DNA of 35,139 nt from JBHELT01 sp046262935 (lineage in GTDB: Bacteria > Actinomycetota > CADDZG01 > JAHWKV01): NCBI GenBank assembly GCA_046262935.1, contig JBHELT010000016.1:1-35139 (forward strand), in the 5' to 3' direction. The translations under genes and the position numbers were made by a program. Below, one piece after another: positions 1 to 8,574 of this stretch; within the stretch, counting starts at the first letter, position 1, and every line of letters begins with the position of its first letter. The notes beneath the pieces are model-generated. The model was not told the origin of the DNA, made no database searches, and saw only the letters and a list, made by a program, of their open reading frames with translations.

Positions 1-2420
1 TGGTAGCCGGCGTTGGGCTCGAAAGGTTCGATGGGGACGCTAACGCAAGCCGAGTGATCCCGTGCTCTCAGACGAAGGGTGGGGCCTGCATCCTGGACGA
101 CTTGGGCGCCGAGCCCGACTTCTTCCATCGTTCGATCATCGGACCGATTGCAGTCACTGAGGGTGTTGGGAAGGGCCGGGATGCTGACGGGTCTCTTTGC
201 GGCGTTTGGTTCGAGGATTTGTATTGGCGGGGGGCCGGGCATCGGGATGAGCCCAGCATCGTATGTTGAACGGGCCGGGACGGACAACTCTTGGTCGCCG
301 ATGCGAATCAGCGCCTGTTCGGAGACGTCTTTGATGCGCGCTGTTAGCGGAGGAGATAGGTGGACCGCATTGGGGCCGAACCCGAAGGTAACTGCATCCG
401 CCATTGTCGCGGTGAGGCCTCCCGTAGTATCCCGTTTGACAAAAAGTCTGCGCATAGTAGATGCGCCGTATGGGAGAGCACGATAGCGTCCGCGCTTCAC
501 ATTTATCGAAATAACCCCTGGTCCTGAACCTGCTGGTGCTGCAACTCGGACAGCCAACGCCTCAGGTCCAGCCGATCCGCTGTCGACGATGGCATCTCCG
601 GGGGGGAGTCGGGCTGCGACACCGGAGAGACTTTGCGCGGGGCCACGGTACCGGAAGGTATTTGTCGCAACGCGCACCTCACCACTGTCATCAACCTGGT
701 ACAGGTCGAGCGCGCCAAAGGTGCGCATGAGGTGGAGGCCGGGAGTTCGCCCGAGGGCGTTTCCGATGATTTGCGGATCGCCCAAGGCCCGTCCCGGGAG
801 CGGTCTCTCGAAGTCGTGCCGGACGATAACGTACCTTGCGCCGAGGAGCGCCAATGCGGATCTGATATCATTGAAGCCTCGCGCGAGGGAAGAGTTCTCG
901 ATGAAGTGCAGGAGATCATCGACAGAGGAAGGAGGGGCAAAGTAGCCGCCGGGAAGGGAGGACAACACTGGACGATTTATGAGCAGACTTGCCGTTAGAT
1001 CAGCGCCGTAGTACCCCCAGGTAGTGGGCATCTGATAGTAGTCAGCCAAAGGAAGCACCAGGACCTTTCCTTCGCTGGGTGCTTCGTTCAGGAATCGTGC
1101 GATGTCGTCCCAGTAAGCTGGGATGCGCACATGGGCAGATGGGAGAACCGGGCGCTTGTCGGGAATCACTTCGCCATTAAGCAGAGGGTAAACCGCGGCG
1201 AGCATTAGCCCCACCAGGATGACGACACTTCCAACGCGATACCACCTAAGGGACGACAGTAGACGCTGAAAAGTGATGCCCGTGAGCACCGCGTAGCAAA
1301 TGACCGTCACGAACAGGGCCTTAGTCATGGGCTCGCGGAGCAGCCAAAATCCCGCGACGTGTTTGTAGAGAAACAAGTTCACCCCTGGGAGCGGACGGTG
1401 AAGACCCTTCGCGATCCAAATACTGACAAGCGCCGCAGCAAAGAACCAGATAGCAACTCTTCTCCGATCCTCTCCAGCTACGAATGGGGCCAAAAGGGCC
1501 GTAGCGGGGAGCACGTAACGAAACGCGAAGAACGGAAAGGAGTCGAGCCTCTGGCTATACGGGAAGTAGGAGGGCTCCTTCCAACCCCAAGCGCCGCCCA
1601 GCGCCATGAGGTTGCCGAGGCTCGCCCGTGCGTGTGTCCAGGACCAACTCTGTACATCGGTGACCGCAGTGAAGGTAGCCGCTCCCGCTCCAGCGTTCTT
1701 GATGGTAAGGAGCGCAGGAACTGCCCACCACGCATTGACGAGTGCTATTAGGGGGAGGGCAGTCACGGTGAGTCGCAGGAGTCGTCGCCCTGCGCCGGGA
1801 CCGCCGAACCTCCAGCCAGCTATGGCTATGAACAGCAACCACGCAAGGACGACGGCGAGCGCCGGAGGATTGATGAAGACATAGCCAAGACCGATGGTGG
1901 ATAGGGCGACCCCGACGAGTCCGGCGGGCGGACCCCCGCGCAGGGCTCGAAGAATGAGTCCTCCCGATAGTCCAGCAGTGGCCAGTGCGACCAACAGCCA
2001 CGGGTGAGGGAACACCTGTAGGAAGTAGAAGTTAAGGACGGCGATTGCCCCGGCGATGCCTGCCCCAAACGGCAAGAGCCCCAGGCTTAGGGCGAGATAA
2101 GCTACCGCCGCAGCCGCGCTGGCGTACAGAAGGGATAGCCACAAACGTTGTGCTATCGCATCGCTCATTCCGAGCGCGTGAACTGCACGGATCATGGTTA
2201 TCTCGGCGAGATAGACGATGCTGTAAGACGGACTCCCGGTCCCAATTGTGATGTCATTCCAATGAGCGGTGTAACTACCCTCCCACCCTTGCCGAATTGG
2301 GGGTGCGGTGTCTCCTCCAGCGATGACATATCCGGGCCGAAACCAAGTTTGGGCAAAAGATAGGGCAAGAAGCCCCGGAATGAGACAGGCGAGAATGCTG
2401 GCTCTAACCTTAGGGGTCAT
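1..2420 (-). CDS. GT-C-type polytopic membrane glycosyltransferase, AftD/YfhO-like (3' end cut by window edge)
   Basis: The reverse strand is open without a stop from the ATG at 2420 to base 1, giving at least 806 residues with the C-terminus missing. The first ~400 residues are strongly hydrophobic with many membrane segments. The sequence GGDTAPP (Asp37) lies in the first extracytoplasmic loop, where GT-C enzymes carry a catalytic Asp. NAWWAVPAL is at ~229-237 and LLREPMTK at ~360-367. The later half is a soluble, probably extracytoplasmic region with a LGARYVIV segment. This layout matches polyprenyl-phosphate-sugar-dependent GT-C enzymes such as AftD and the YfhO group, which add sugars outside the membrane. 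Acceptor and donor cannot be read from the sequence. AGG lies about five bases before the ATG and a good sigma70-like promoter lies upstream. It is transcribed divergently from a related protein at 2567. Confidence 0.75.
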   Translation of the reverse strand, partial: MTPKVRASILACLIPGLLALSFAQTWFRPGYVIAGGDTAPPIRQGWEGSYTAHWNDITIGTGSPSYSIVYLAEITMIRAVHALGMSDAIAQRLWLSLLYASAAAAVAYLALSLGLLPFGAGIAGAIAVLNFYFLQVFPHPWLLVALATAGLSGGLILRALRGGPPAGLVGVALSTIGLGYVFINPPALAVVLAWLLFIAIAGWRFGGPGAGRRLLRLTVTALPLIALVNAWWAVPALLTIKNAGAGAATFTAVTDVQSWSWTHARASLGNLMALGGAWGWKEPSYFPYSQRLDSFPFFAFRYVLPATALLAPFVAGEDRRRVAIWFFAAALVSIWIAKGLHRPLPGVNLFLYKHVAGFWLLREPMTKALFVTVICYAVLTGITFQRLLSSLRWYRVGSVVILVGLMLAAVYPLLNGEVIPDKRPVLPSAHVRIPAYWDDIARFLNEAPSEGKVLVLPLADYYQMPTTWGYYGADLTASLLINRPVLSSLPGGYFAPPSSVDDLLHFIENSSLARGFNDIRSALALLGARYVIVRHDFERPLPGRALGDPQIIGNALGRTPGLHLMRTFGALDLYQVDDSGEVRVATNTFRYRGPAQSLSGVAARLPPGDAIVDSGSAGPEALAVRVAAPAGSGPGVISINVKRGRYRALPYGASTMRRLFVKRDTTGGLTATMADAVTFGFGPNAVHLSPPLTARIKDVSEQALIRIGDQELSVPARSTYDAGLIPMPGPPPIQILEPNAAKRPVSIPALPNTLSDCNRSDDRTMEEVGLGAQVVQDAGPTLRLRARDHSACVSVPIEPFEPNAGY

Positions 2421-2448
2421 AGCTACCTGGATTGGCCGTGCGGGAGCA

Positions 2449-2477
2449 GTTGTAAGAGAGTGCCGGGTGATAGTCAA
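2449..2477 (-). promoter_or_regulatory. Sigma70-type promoter for the gene starting at 2420
   Basis: On the reverse strand TTGACT (2477-2472) is followed by a 17-base spacer and TACAAC (2454-2449). Each hexamer resembles the consensus and the spacing is ideal. Transcription would begin near 2442, leaving a leader of about 20 bases that contains an AGG ribosome-binding sequence. No equally good promoter was seen for the divergent gene at 2567. Confidence 0.55.
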
Positions 2478-2566
2478 ACAATTTGAAGATCGCTAACGCG
2501 AATAATCCATGGTTCAGGTCATTCATGTCGCAAGCATAGATAGGAAACCACCATTCAATCGATCGC

Positions 2567-4651
2567 ATGACACCACGGTTATTTTGTAGGGGGCCCTCCG
2601 CATTGGCGATCATTCTGTTACTTGTGGTGGTTGGACCCTTGTTGGGCGGGAATGCTGCGCTCTTTCTCGACTGGGTAATCGGGCCCCGGCATACGCCTGA
2701 CCCCGCCGCATGGGGTCTTCCTTCTGCTTCGAGGACCGAAATTCCTTTTGATCTCGCTCTCCACGAAATATATCGAAGCTTCTCGTGGGGGGTTCTTCGT
2801 CTCATTCCGATCATGCTAATTGGTTTGGTCTCTTGTTACGTGCTCACCATGCTACTAAGAGGCAGCCGTTTCGCTACCCCCGCGGTAGCCGCCTTACTTC
2901 TTCTGAATCCGTTTGTATTCGACCGGATTTTGGCTGGCCACTTCGGCTTGTTGCTCGGTTACGCTCTTCTGCCGCTTCTCTTTTCGATTTTGCTCCGAAA
3001 TCGCTCCTTTAGATTGCCGGGTCAAGCGATTCGGGCGGGATTATTAATCGCACTTCTGATCGCTCTTTCACCACACTTCATCTTTATTGCGGGCATCGCC
3101 GTTATCGCTGTGGTTGTTGTATCAACCCTTCATCATGACCGCTTTATCCCCGGACGAATCGCCACGACCTGGCTGATCGCCGGACCCCTTTCGCTGTATT
3201 GGCTGATTCCAAGCGCCGTGAGTTTGGCGACTCTTGACAGACTCACTCCGAGTGATCTCAAGGCATTTCGTTCGGTCGCCGACCCGCATCTTGGATTGTT
3301 TGCAAATGTGGCTGGCCTCTACGGCTTCTGGCATCGGGAATGGCCATTGCCGAAGGATGGTCTTCCAGGTTGGTGGGCGTTCATGCTTGCCATGTTGGTT
3401 GTCATCTGTGTCGGTGCTTGGCTCGGACTGCGTGATCCAGAACGCAAACGCCTTAGCCTGACGCTGCTCATCTCCGGCATCCTCGGTTTTTTCTTGGCGC
3501 TTGGCGATCAGGGCCCCACTGGTTCGATCTTCCTTTGGATGTTCAACCATGTCCCCGGGTTCAAGATCATGCGTGAACCGCAGAAGTTCCTCGGCCTGCT
3601 CCTGATCGCCTATGCGTTCTTCTATGGCATCGGCTCCGAGTGGCTCGTGAACGGCTTTCGAAAACGATGGTTGAAGGCGGCGATGGCGATAGTGCTCATC
3701 GCGCTTCCGTGCATCTATACCTACAAGATGTTCTGGGGCTTCAACGGGTACGTGAAGCCCTCGAAGTTTCCCGACTCGTGGGCACAGGCCGACAGGTTGA
3801 TGGGTGATGGCCCCGAGAAAGCATTGGCATTGCCATGGCACCTGTACATGGCTTTCCCTTGGACGCAGAATCGATTGGTGGCGAACCCGATGAGCTCTTA
3901 CTTCCGTCGCGAGACCATCGTGGGTGACAACATCGAGCTGAATGACATCAAGACTCAGTCGGACAGTCCGCGATCGCATTATCTCGAGTTCATGTTCGCT
4001 CAGGGTAATCAGACGGAGCACTTCGGCAACTTGGTTGCGCCATTGGGGATCAAGTACATCTTGCTGTCTAAGGAGACCGATTGGCAGAACTACCGATGGA
4101 TAGAAAACCAAACTGATCTGCGATTGCTCAAGGAATGGAGTGATCTGCGGCTTTATGAGAATCGGAACCCGGTCCCGCTCGCGTATTCGACCGATCGCAA
4201 ACTCGAGCTCGCCGATCTTGGCGAAGTTGCCCAAGCGGCCAACTCCGTCCGTCTAACCGACTATGCGGTGACTATCGGGGGTCAGGCAAACGGTTCGGGC
4301 GAAAGTCCCGTTTCGAGCCAGTCGGTGCCCCTGACAAAGCACAGCCCGGTCAACTACGAGACGTCGGGCCCTGTTGGCGGGCGGTATTTGGTGTTCACCG
4401 AGCCTTACGATCGGGACTGGGCCTACCGGGGAACGCTGTCGGCTCCGAACCTTGGGGCGACGAATCTGTTCGAGACGGCACCAAGGGCCGGAGCCCACAT
4501 CCGGTTTCTTCGATGGCGCCTAGTGCTGACCGGATACCTCATCAGTGGTGGGACATTGCTGGCTTTATTTGGGTTTCTCGCCTACGACCTGCTAAAACGT
4601 CGTCGCGAAAAACGGACAAACGACTTGACTCCGGCATCTTGGGGCTTATAG
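2567..4651 (+). CDS. GT-C-like polytopic membrane protein, paralogue of the divergent neighbour
   Basis: A 694-residue protein. Hydrophobic helices fill residues ~5-430, followed by a soluble, probably extracytoplasmic region and one more helix near 645-670 ahead of a basic tail (LLKRRREK). It shares landmarks with the divergent gene that starts at 2420: an REP-x-K motif after a hydrophobic stretch (IMREPQKFL here, LLREPMTK there), a segment of the ALPWHLY/VLPLADYY type, and LGIKYILL against LGARYVIV. This supports common descent within the AftD/YfhO-like GT-C group. The role is probably extracytoplasmic sugar transfer or polymer handling; the substrate is unknown. An in-frame TAG at 2537 limits the N-terminus, so ATG 2567 is the only ordinary start. 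The repeat protein at 4694 follows after 42 bases and is probably co-transcribed. Confidence 0.7.
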   Translation: MTPRLFCRGPSALAIILLLVVVGPLLGGNAALFLDWVIGPRHTPDPAAWGLPSASRTEIPFDLALHEIYRSFSWGVLRLIPIMLIGLVSCYVLTMLLRGSRFATPAVAALLLLNPFVFDRILAGHFGLLLGYALLPLLFSILLRNRSFRLPGQAIRAGLLIALLIALSPHFIFIAGIAVIAVVVVSTLHHDRFIPGRIATTWLIAGPLSLYWLIPSAVSLATLDRLTPSDLKAFRSVADPHLGLFANVAGLYGFWHREWPLPKDGLPGWWAFMLAMLVVICVGAWLGLRDPERKRLSLTLLISGILGFFLALGDQGPTGSIFLWMFNHVPGFKIMREPQKFLGLLLIAYAFFYGIGSEWLVNGFRKRWLKAAMAIVLIALPCIYTYKMFWGFNGYVKPSKFPDSWAQADRLMGDGPEKALALPWHLYMAFPWTQNRLVANPMSSYFRRETIVGDNIELNDIKTQSDSPRSHYLEFMFAQGNQTEHFGNLVAPLGIKYILLSKETDWQNYRWIENQTDLRLLKEWSDLRLYENRNPVPLAYSTDRKLELADLGEVAQAANSVRLTDYAVTIGGQANGSGESPVSSQSVPLTKHSPVNYETSGPVGGRYLVFTEPYDRDWAYRGTLSAPNLGATNLFETAPRAGAHIRFLRWRLVLTGYLISGGTLLALFGFLAYDLLKRRREKRTNDLTPASWGL

Positions 4652-4693
4652 GGTCACCAGACCAACTCCGGTTAACTGTGGAAAGGTCCGTGA

Positions 4694-5509
4694 ATGTCTG
4701 AGGCGAAAAAGCATCCCTGGGTTTCATCGATACTGGTAATGCTCGTTCTAATTGGACTTGTTGTGAGCGCCCTTGTTTCTTCAAACTCAAGCCCGTCTCA
4801 CGTCTTGAGCACCGGGTATGGGACAACGGCAGGCCCCCTGGGCTCATTGCCCGGAGTGTGGCGTTCGGCGAACTGGTTCTTGCGCAATTCGCTGACCGCT
4901 GGCGGCGGCGACATAGCCTTCGGGTTCGGAAATGCTGACGATGTCCCCCTGATGGGCGACTGGAACGGCGACGGGACCAAGACGCCCGGGGTTTTCCGTA
5001 ACGGTTTCTGGTTTCTTCGCGACAGCAACACCAGTGGAGCCGCCGTGCACAGCTTCTATTACGGGTCCCCGGGTGATATCCCGTTCGTCGGCGATTGGGA
5101 CGGCGATGGGGTGGACACACCTGGAGTTTTCCGGCACGGGAACTGGTTCCTTCGCAACAACAACTCAGGGGGTGTAAGCAACATCGACTTTTACTTCGGG
5201 AACCAGTCCGGCGATGTCCCCGTCATAGGTGATTGGGACGGCGATAAGATCGACGAGGTAGGTGTCTTCCGCAATGCAAACTGGTTCCTACGGCTAACGA
5301 ACACCTCTGGGGCCGCAGACATCGCATTTTACTTCGGCAATCCGGGCGACAAGCCGGTCGCAGGAGACTGGGACGGCGATGGTGACGCCGGACCTGGGGT
5401 CTTCCGTTCGGGGAACTGGTTTGTGAAGAACGACACATCATCTGGAAGTGCACCAGCCTTCTACTTCGGCAACCCGGGAGACACTCCGCTTGTCTGGAGA
5501 CACGCTTAA
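4694..5509 (+). CDS. Secreted or membrane-anchored repeat protein with DxDGDG calcium-type motifs
   Basis: A 271-residue protein. One N-terminal hydrophobic segment (~11-31) acts as signal peptide or anchor. About five tandem repeats of ~45 residues follow, with a consensus of GVFR-x-x-NWFLR, then FYFGNPGD, then GDWDGDG. The Asp-rich motif resembles the calcium loops of FG-GAP/VCBS propeller repeats. The last repeat ends after PLVWRHA without the Asp motif, as expected for a closing repeat. This unit differs from the GGGPHVRVF unit found in three other proteins of the window. GGAAAGG ends seven bases before the ATG and fixes the start. It follows the GT-C-like gene closely and precedes a strong terminator. 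It is probably a surface binding or structural protein; no enzymatic motif was seen. Confidence 0.75.
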   Translation: MSEAKKHPWVSSILVMLVLIGLVVSALVSSNSSPSHVLSTGYGTTAGPLGSLPGVWRSANWFLRNSLTAGGGDIAFGFGNADDVPLMGDWNGDGTKTPGVFRNGFWFLRDSNTSGAAVHSFYYGSPGDIPFVGDWDGDGVDTPGVFRHGNWFLRNNNSGGVSNIDFYFGNQSGDVPVIGDWDGDKIDEVGVFRNANWFLRLTNTSGAADIAFYFGNPGDKPVAGDWDGDGDAGPGVFRSGNWFVKNDTSSGSAPAFYFGNPGDTPLVWRHA

Positions 5510-5528
5510 GTCCATAAGAATCAAACTA

Positions 5529-5562
5529 AAAAGGGGCCAAGTCACGTGACTTGGCCCCTTTT
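5529..5562. terminator. Intrinsic terminator, 34-bp perfect palindrome
   Basis: A perfect inverted repeat centred between 5545 and 5546. A-tracts and T-tracts flank a GGGGCCAA/TTGGCCCC stem, and the central ten bases GTCACGTGAC are themselves palindromic. It starts 20 bases after the stop at 5509 and has a run of four T on the exit side of either strand, so it could terminate transcription in both directions. Confidence 0.85.
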
Positions 5563-5624
5563 AGTTGGTTAGGCACGTCTTCGATCCGAAATGCCGAGCG
5601 ACCGAGCCCGAACCGCCAAACGGC

Positions 5625-5630
5625 TATAAT
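5625..5630 (+). promoter_or_regulatory. Possible -10 element for the epimerase-GT2 operon
   Basis: An exact TATAAT hexamer sits 41 bases before the ATG at 5672, downstream of the terminator. No recognisable -35 lies at the usual spacing. An AAGGAG ribosome-binding site at 5656-5661 lies ten bases before the start. Confidence 0.4.
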
Positions 5631-5671
5631 CCCTGTGTTCCCATTTTCCTCTCTCAAGGAGTGTATTAAGT

Positions 5672-6598
5672 ATGTCCAAGATTCTCGTTACAGGCGGCAG
5701 CGGTACCATCGGTAAGCCACTGGTCAAAGAACTTCGCGACCGAGGCCACGATGTATGGATCACTGAAACTCATCATCAGGCCGATGCTCAATCGATAAGA
5801 GCCGACGTTGGCGAATATCGTCAAATCGAGCGCGTCTTGGAGATGGGCTTCGACTACGTTTACCACCTGGCCGCCGAGTTCGGCCGCTGGAACGGAGAGC
5901 ACTACTACGAGACCGTCTGGCAGACCAACGTTATAGGCACGCGTCACATCCTCGAGCTTCAGAAGCGACTTGGCTTCAAGCTGATCTTCGCCAGTTCATC
6001 TGAGATATACGGTGATCACCACGCGGACGTTTTGTCCGAAGACATTCCCCTTAACCACTCGATCATCCAGCAGAACGACTATGCCGTCACCAAATGGGTG
6101 AACGAAGTGCAGATCATGAACTTCGAAGCCAGGCACGGATCGCAAACGATGCGGCTCCGCTTCTTCAATGCGTACGGACCGGGCGAGTATTACCATCCTT
6201 ACCGAAGCGTCGTTTGCTTGTTCTGTTACAGGGCTCTACACGAGATCCCCTACCAGGTTTACGAGGGATATCACCGAGTTTTCATGCACATCGATGACTT
6301 CATCCCGACTCTGGCCAACGCGTGCGAAAGATTCATCGCCGGCGAGGTAGTCAATATCGGCGGAGAGGAATACCGGAGCGTCAAAGAGCTTTCAAGTCTG
6401 GTGCTCGGCTACCTTGGCAAGGACGATTCCATAGTTGAATACCTGCCCGAAGATAAGCACAACGTACAGAACAAGAAACCTGACATCTCAAAGGCCAAGG
6501 AGCTCTTGAGCCACAACCCAACTATCACCCTGGAGCAAGGTATCCCACAAACGATCGATTGGATGAAGGAAGCATACGGATTCGTGCCGGTTCGATGA
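5672..6598 (+). CDS. NAD-dependent sugar epimerase/dehydratase (extended SDR)
   Basis: A 308-residue Rossmann-fold protein. The N-terminal nucleotide-binding motif is GGSGTIG (residues 8-14), HLAAEFG is near 65-71, SSSEIYGD is at 108-115, and the catalytic Tyr-x3-Lys is YAVTK (Tyr137, Lys141). RFFNAYGPGE is the usual sugar-nucleotide pocket segment. The family converts NDP-sugars (4-epimerisation, dehydration or reduction), but the substrate cannot be named. AAGGAG with ten-base spacing supports the start. The stop overlaps the next start as ATGA, so it is translationally coupled to the GT2 enzyme, which may use its product. Confidence 0.8.
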   Translation: MSKILVTGGSGTIGKPLVKELRDRGHDVWITETHHQADAQSIRADVGEYRQIERVLEMGFDYVYHLAAEFGRWNGEHYYETVWQTNVIGTRHILELQKRLGFKLIFASSSEIYGDHHADVLSEDIPLNHSIIQQNDYAVTKWVNEVQIMNFEARHGSQTMRLRFFNAYGPGEYYHPYRSVVCLFCYRALHEIPYQVYEGYHRVFMHIDDFIPTLANACERFIAGEVVNIGGEEYRSVKELSSLVLGYLGKDDSIVEYLPEDKHNVQNKKPDISKAKELLSHNPTITLEQGIPQTIDWMKEAYGFVPVR

Positions 6599-7488
6599 CA
6601 ACAGATCCAGTACTCAGCCTCATAGTTCCTTGTTTGAACGAGGAGCAGAACATCAGCGCCCTAGTAGAAAAACTCCAAGACGTGCTGGAATCGAACAGCA
6701 TCGCGGGTGAGATCCTGATCGTGGACGATTGCAGCGACGACTACACATTCAAAGAGGCGCTGCTAACCGAGCATCGATACTCTAATGTCCGCGCACTTCA
6801 TAAGGGCCTTCCTCGAGGCATCGGGAACGCCATCAGGTTTGGTATCGATCATGCGCGCGGGACGGTTGGTGCCGTCGTGATGGGTGATCTGGTTGATCCC
6901 CTACACGCCCTGCCAGATTTCGTTGCCCAGGTTCAGGATCAGGGAGTTCACCTAGCGCTCCTTTCGCGGTACATGGATCATGAGGATTCCAGGTCGATAC
7001 CCTCTTCCTACCGCTTTTACCAGATGCTCTTCAGGGGGATTTGTCGATGGCTACTGGGGACTCACGTGCGCGACATCACCTATGCCTACAGAGGGTTTTC
7101 GCTCGAGTGGGTCCGCGCGTTGGGGTTGAAATCGGAAGGCTTCGAGATATCTCCTGAGATGACTCTCAAGACATTTCAGTCGGGTGGCAGGATCGTTGAA
7201 CTCAAGGGACGACAGGGCAGGAGGATGGTTGGGGAGTCGAAGTTCGTCTTCTCGAAAGAAGGGTTCGGCTATGGGCGCGTGCTGTTGGAGGCCGTGGTTG
7301 CGCGGTTCTCTGGGACAGCTGCGCGCAAAAGAAGGCGGGCTACAACCCTGGACCTCAGGCCAGCATTCGCGATCGAAGAGACATCGTCACGCGCCGCCGA
7401 AGGTCTAGAGTCGAGGCCAACCGGCTTCTCAACCGAGGCAGAAGCGAGCCTCGCGGGCACACGAAATACGCAAAGTCACTCTGAATAA
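6595..7488 (+). CDS. GT2 family glycosyltransferase (polyprenyl-phosphate sugar synthase-like)
   Basis: A 297-residue GT-A transferase starting at ATG 6595, which overlaps the epimerase stop as ATGA. An earlier in-frame ATG at 6559 would only add residues antisense to nothing and inside the epimerase. Motifs: IVPCLNEEQN near the N-terminus, ILIVDDCSDD, and MGDLVDP where the family usually has its DxD metal site. The arrangement resembles dolichyl/polyprenyl-phosphate mannose or glucose synthases, which make lipid-linked donors for GT-C enzymes; several GT-C-like proteins occur in the window. No C-terminal membrane helices are present. The last ~60 residues are low-complexity, Arg/Ala/Glu-rich, and their DNA is shared with the 3' end of the convergent methyltransferase. 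Donor and acceptor are unknown. Confidence 0.75.
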   Translation: MTTDPVLSLIVPCLNEEQNISALVEKLQDVLESNSIAGEILIVDDCSDDYTFKEALLTEHRYSNVRALHKGLPRGIGNAIRFGIDHARGTVGAVVMGDLVDPLHALPDFVAQVQDQGVHLALLSRYMDHEDSRSIPSSYRFYQMLFRGICRWLLGTHVRDITYAYRGFSLEWVRALGLKSEGFEISPEMTLKTFQSGGRIVELKGRQGRRMVGESKFVFSKEGFGYGRVLLEAVVARFSGTAARKRRRATTLDLRPAFAIEETSSRAAEGLESRPTGFSTEAEASLAGTRNTQSHSE

Positions 7489-8500
7489 CACCGTCGACTA
7501 GGAGCCTATGCTCATATTCGATCAGGTCTTTGATCACCAGGAGATCCTCTTCGGCATCCACGTCGAAGTTCGCAAATATGTTTTCCAAAAGTAGGTTCAA
7601 GATGGTCCCGCCATAAGGGATGTGTCTCATCTTCGGGAAATTGCGCTTCAAGATCCGGGGGATGTCATCTGAGCGGATCGATTCAGTGGGATCCCAGTCT
7701 CGCCAGTGCCTCCTTGGATAAACCGGATATTCATTCTTGACAGCGCCGACCACCGGATTCCATCGAAGGCGCTCTGGCATCCTGAGCAGTATTTCCTTAA
7801 CCAGCTCTTGCTGCTTATGTGGAAACTGGAACTGGTTCGGCCCAACGAATTCATTCGCGATGAAGGTACCGTGCGGCTTCAAAGTCTTGTTGATCTGGCA
7901 GATCAGCCTTTCCAAGTGCGACACATGATGCAGGGCCATGTTCATATGCACGACATCGTAGGTCGACGCCGGTAACTTCATGACATTGGCGTCGCCAACT
8001 AGGAAATTCACATTCGTTATCCCGCGGCTGGCTGCTACGCCCTTCGCTACGTCAACAGCCATCGCCGAAGGATCGATAGCGTCCATCGTGTCGAAGAGGC
8101 CGTTTGATGCCATCTGAAGCTCAAGGTTTCCGTTTCCGCACCCAATGCTGAGCCATCTCCCCCTAGGGAGTGCGAATGCGGCCGCGGCTCTTTCACCCCA
8201 GGTCTTTCCCGGGGCTTCTCCGAATATGAGAGGCCAAACGTGGTTCTCGACCATCCAAGAGCTGTCGAGCCATCCCGAAGCGGAACCCTCTGCAGCCGAC
8301 TCCGCCTGCTGGCCCCATCGGTCCGGCGGCTGAGAAGTGGTTGTCGCGACGGGTTCCACGGTGGCGGCCTTCGTGGAAGATTCGATCGACTCGGCAAGAA
8401 CGTCTTTGCTGCTGAAAAGACTCCTTGCGCGCCACCTGGCAGCCTGGAATGCGAACGTCACCCAGGTTCTGTACACGTCGAGTGGATGCTCCTGTTGCAC
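7355..8500 (-). CDS. Class I SAM-dependent methyltransferase
   Basis: A 381-residue protein. Residues ~1-90 are variable. The methyltransferase core has motif I as WLSIGCGNGNLE, then AIDPSAMAV, VGDANVMKLP and a motif IV-like YDVVHMNMALHHV. The rest is a larger C-terminal region rich in aromatic and acidic residues, of the kind seen in methyltransferases of polysaccharide loci. It could methylate a sugar of the exported glycan, but the target is not identifiable. The start at 8500 is GTG with no strong ribosome-binding site; a second in-frame GTG nine codons later is preceded by CAGGAG. The gene converges on the GT2 gene and overlaps its 3' end by 134 bp. The 74-bp gap upstream is shared with the divergent membrane protein at 8575. 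Confidence 0.75.
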   Translation of the reverse strand: MQQEHPLDVYRTWVTFAFQAARWRARSLFSSKDVLAESIESSTKAATVEPVATTTSQPPDRWGQQAESAAEGSASGWLDSSWMVENHVWPLIFGEAPGKTWGERAAAAFALPRGRWLSIGCGNGNLELQMASNGLFDTMDAIDPSAMAVDVAKGVAASRGITNVNFLVGDANVMKLPASTYDVVHMNMALHHVSHLERLICQINKTLKPHGTFIANEFVGPNQFQFPHKQQELVKEILLRMPERLRWNPVVGAVKNEYPVYPRRHWRDWDPTESIRSDDIPRILKRNFPKMRHIPYGGTILNLLLENIFANFDVDAEEDLLVIKDLIEYEHRLLVDGVIQSDFAYFVCPRGSLLPRLRSRLASTLDLRRRVTMSLRSRMLA

Positions 8501-8574
8501 GCGGTCAGGATATCGTAAGCCACTGACGCGCTAGAGAGGACCCAACGATCGAGGCAGCGCATTACCTGGGAGCT

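Noticed and set aside
68..2363. Several 60-150-codon frames on both strands at the left end
   Set aside because: All overlap the single long - strand frame from 2420 to the window edge, which alone shows membrane helices and GT-C motifs.
3122..4234. A 370-codon open frame on the - strand inside the GT-C-like gene
   Set aside because: It is antisense to a well-supported membrane protein. Its product is Arg/Gln/His-rich with no domain pattern, and no ribosome-binding site was found.
4542..5120. A 192-codon - strand frame over the junction of the GT-C-like and repeat-protein genes
   Set aside because: It is an Arg/Ser/Cys-rich mirror of the DNA encoding the repeats. The + strand frame shows a clear repeat periodicity.
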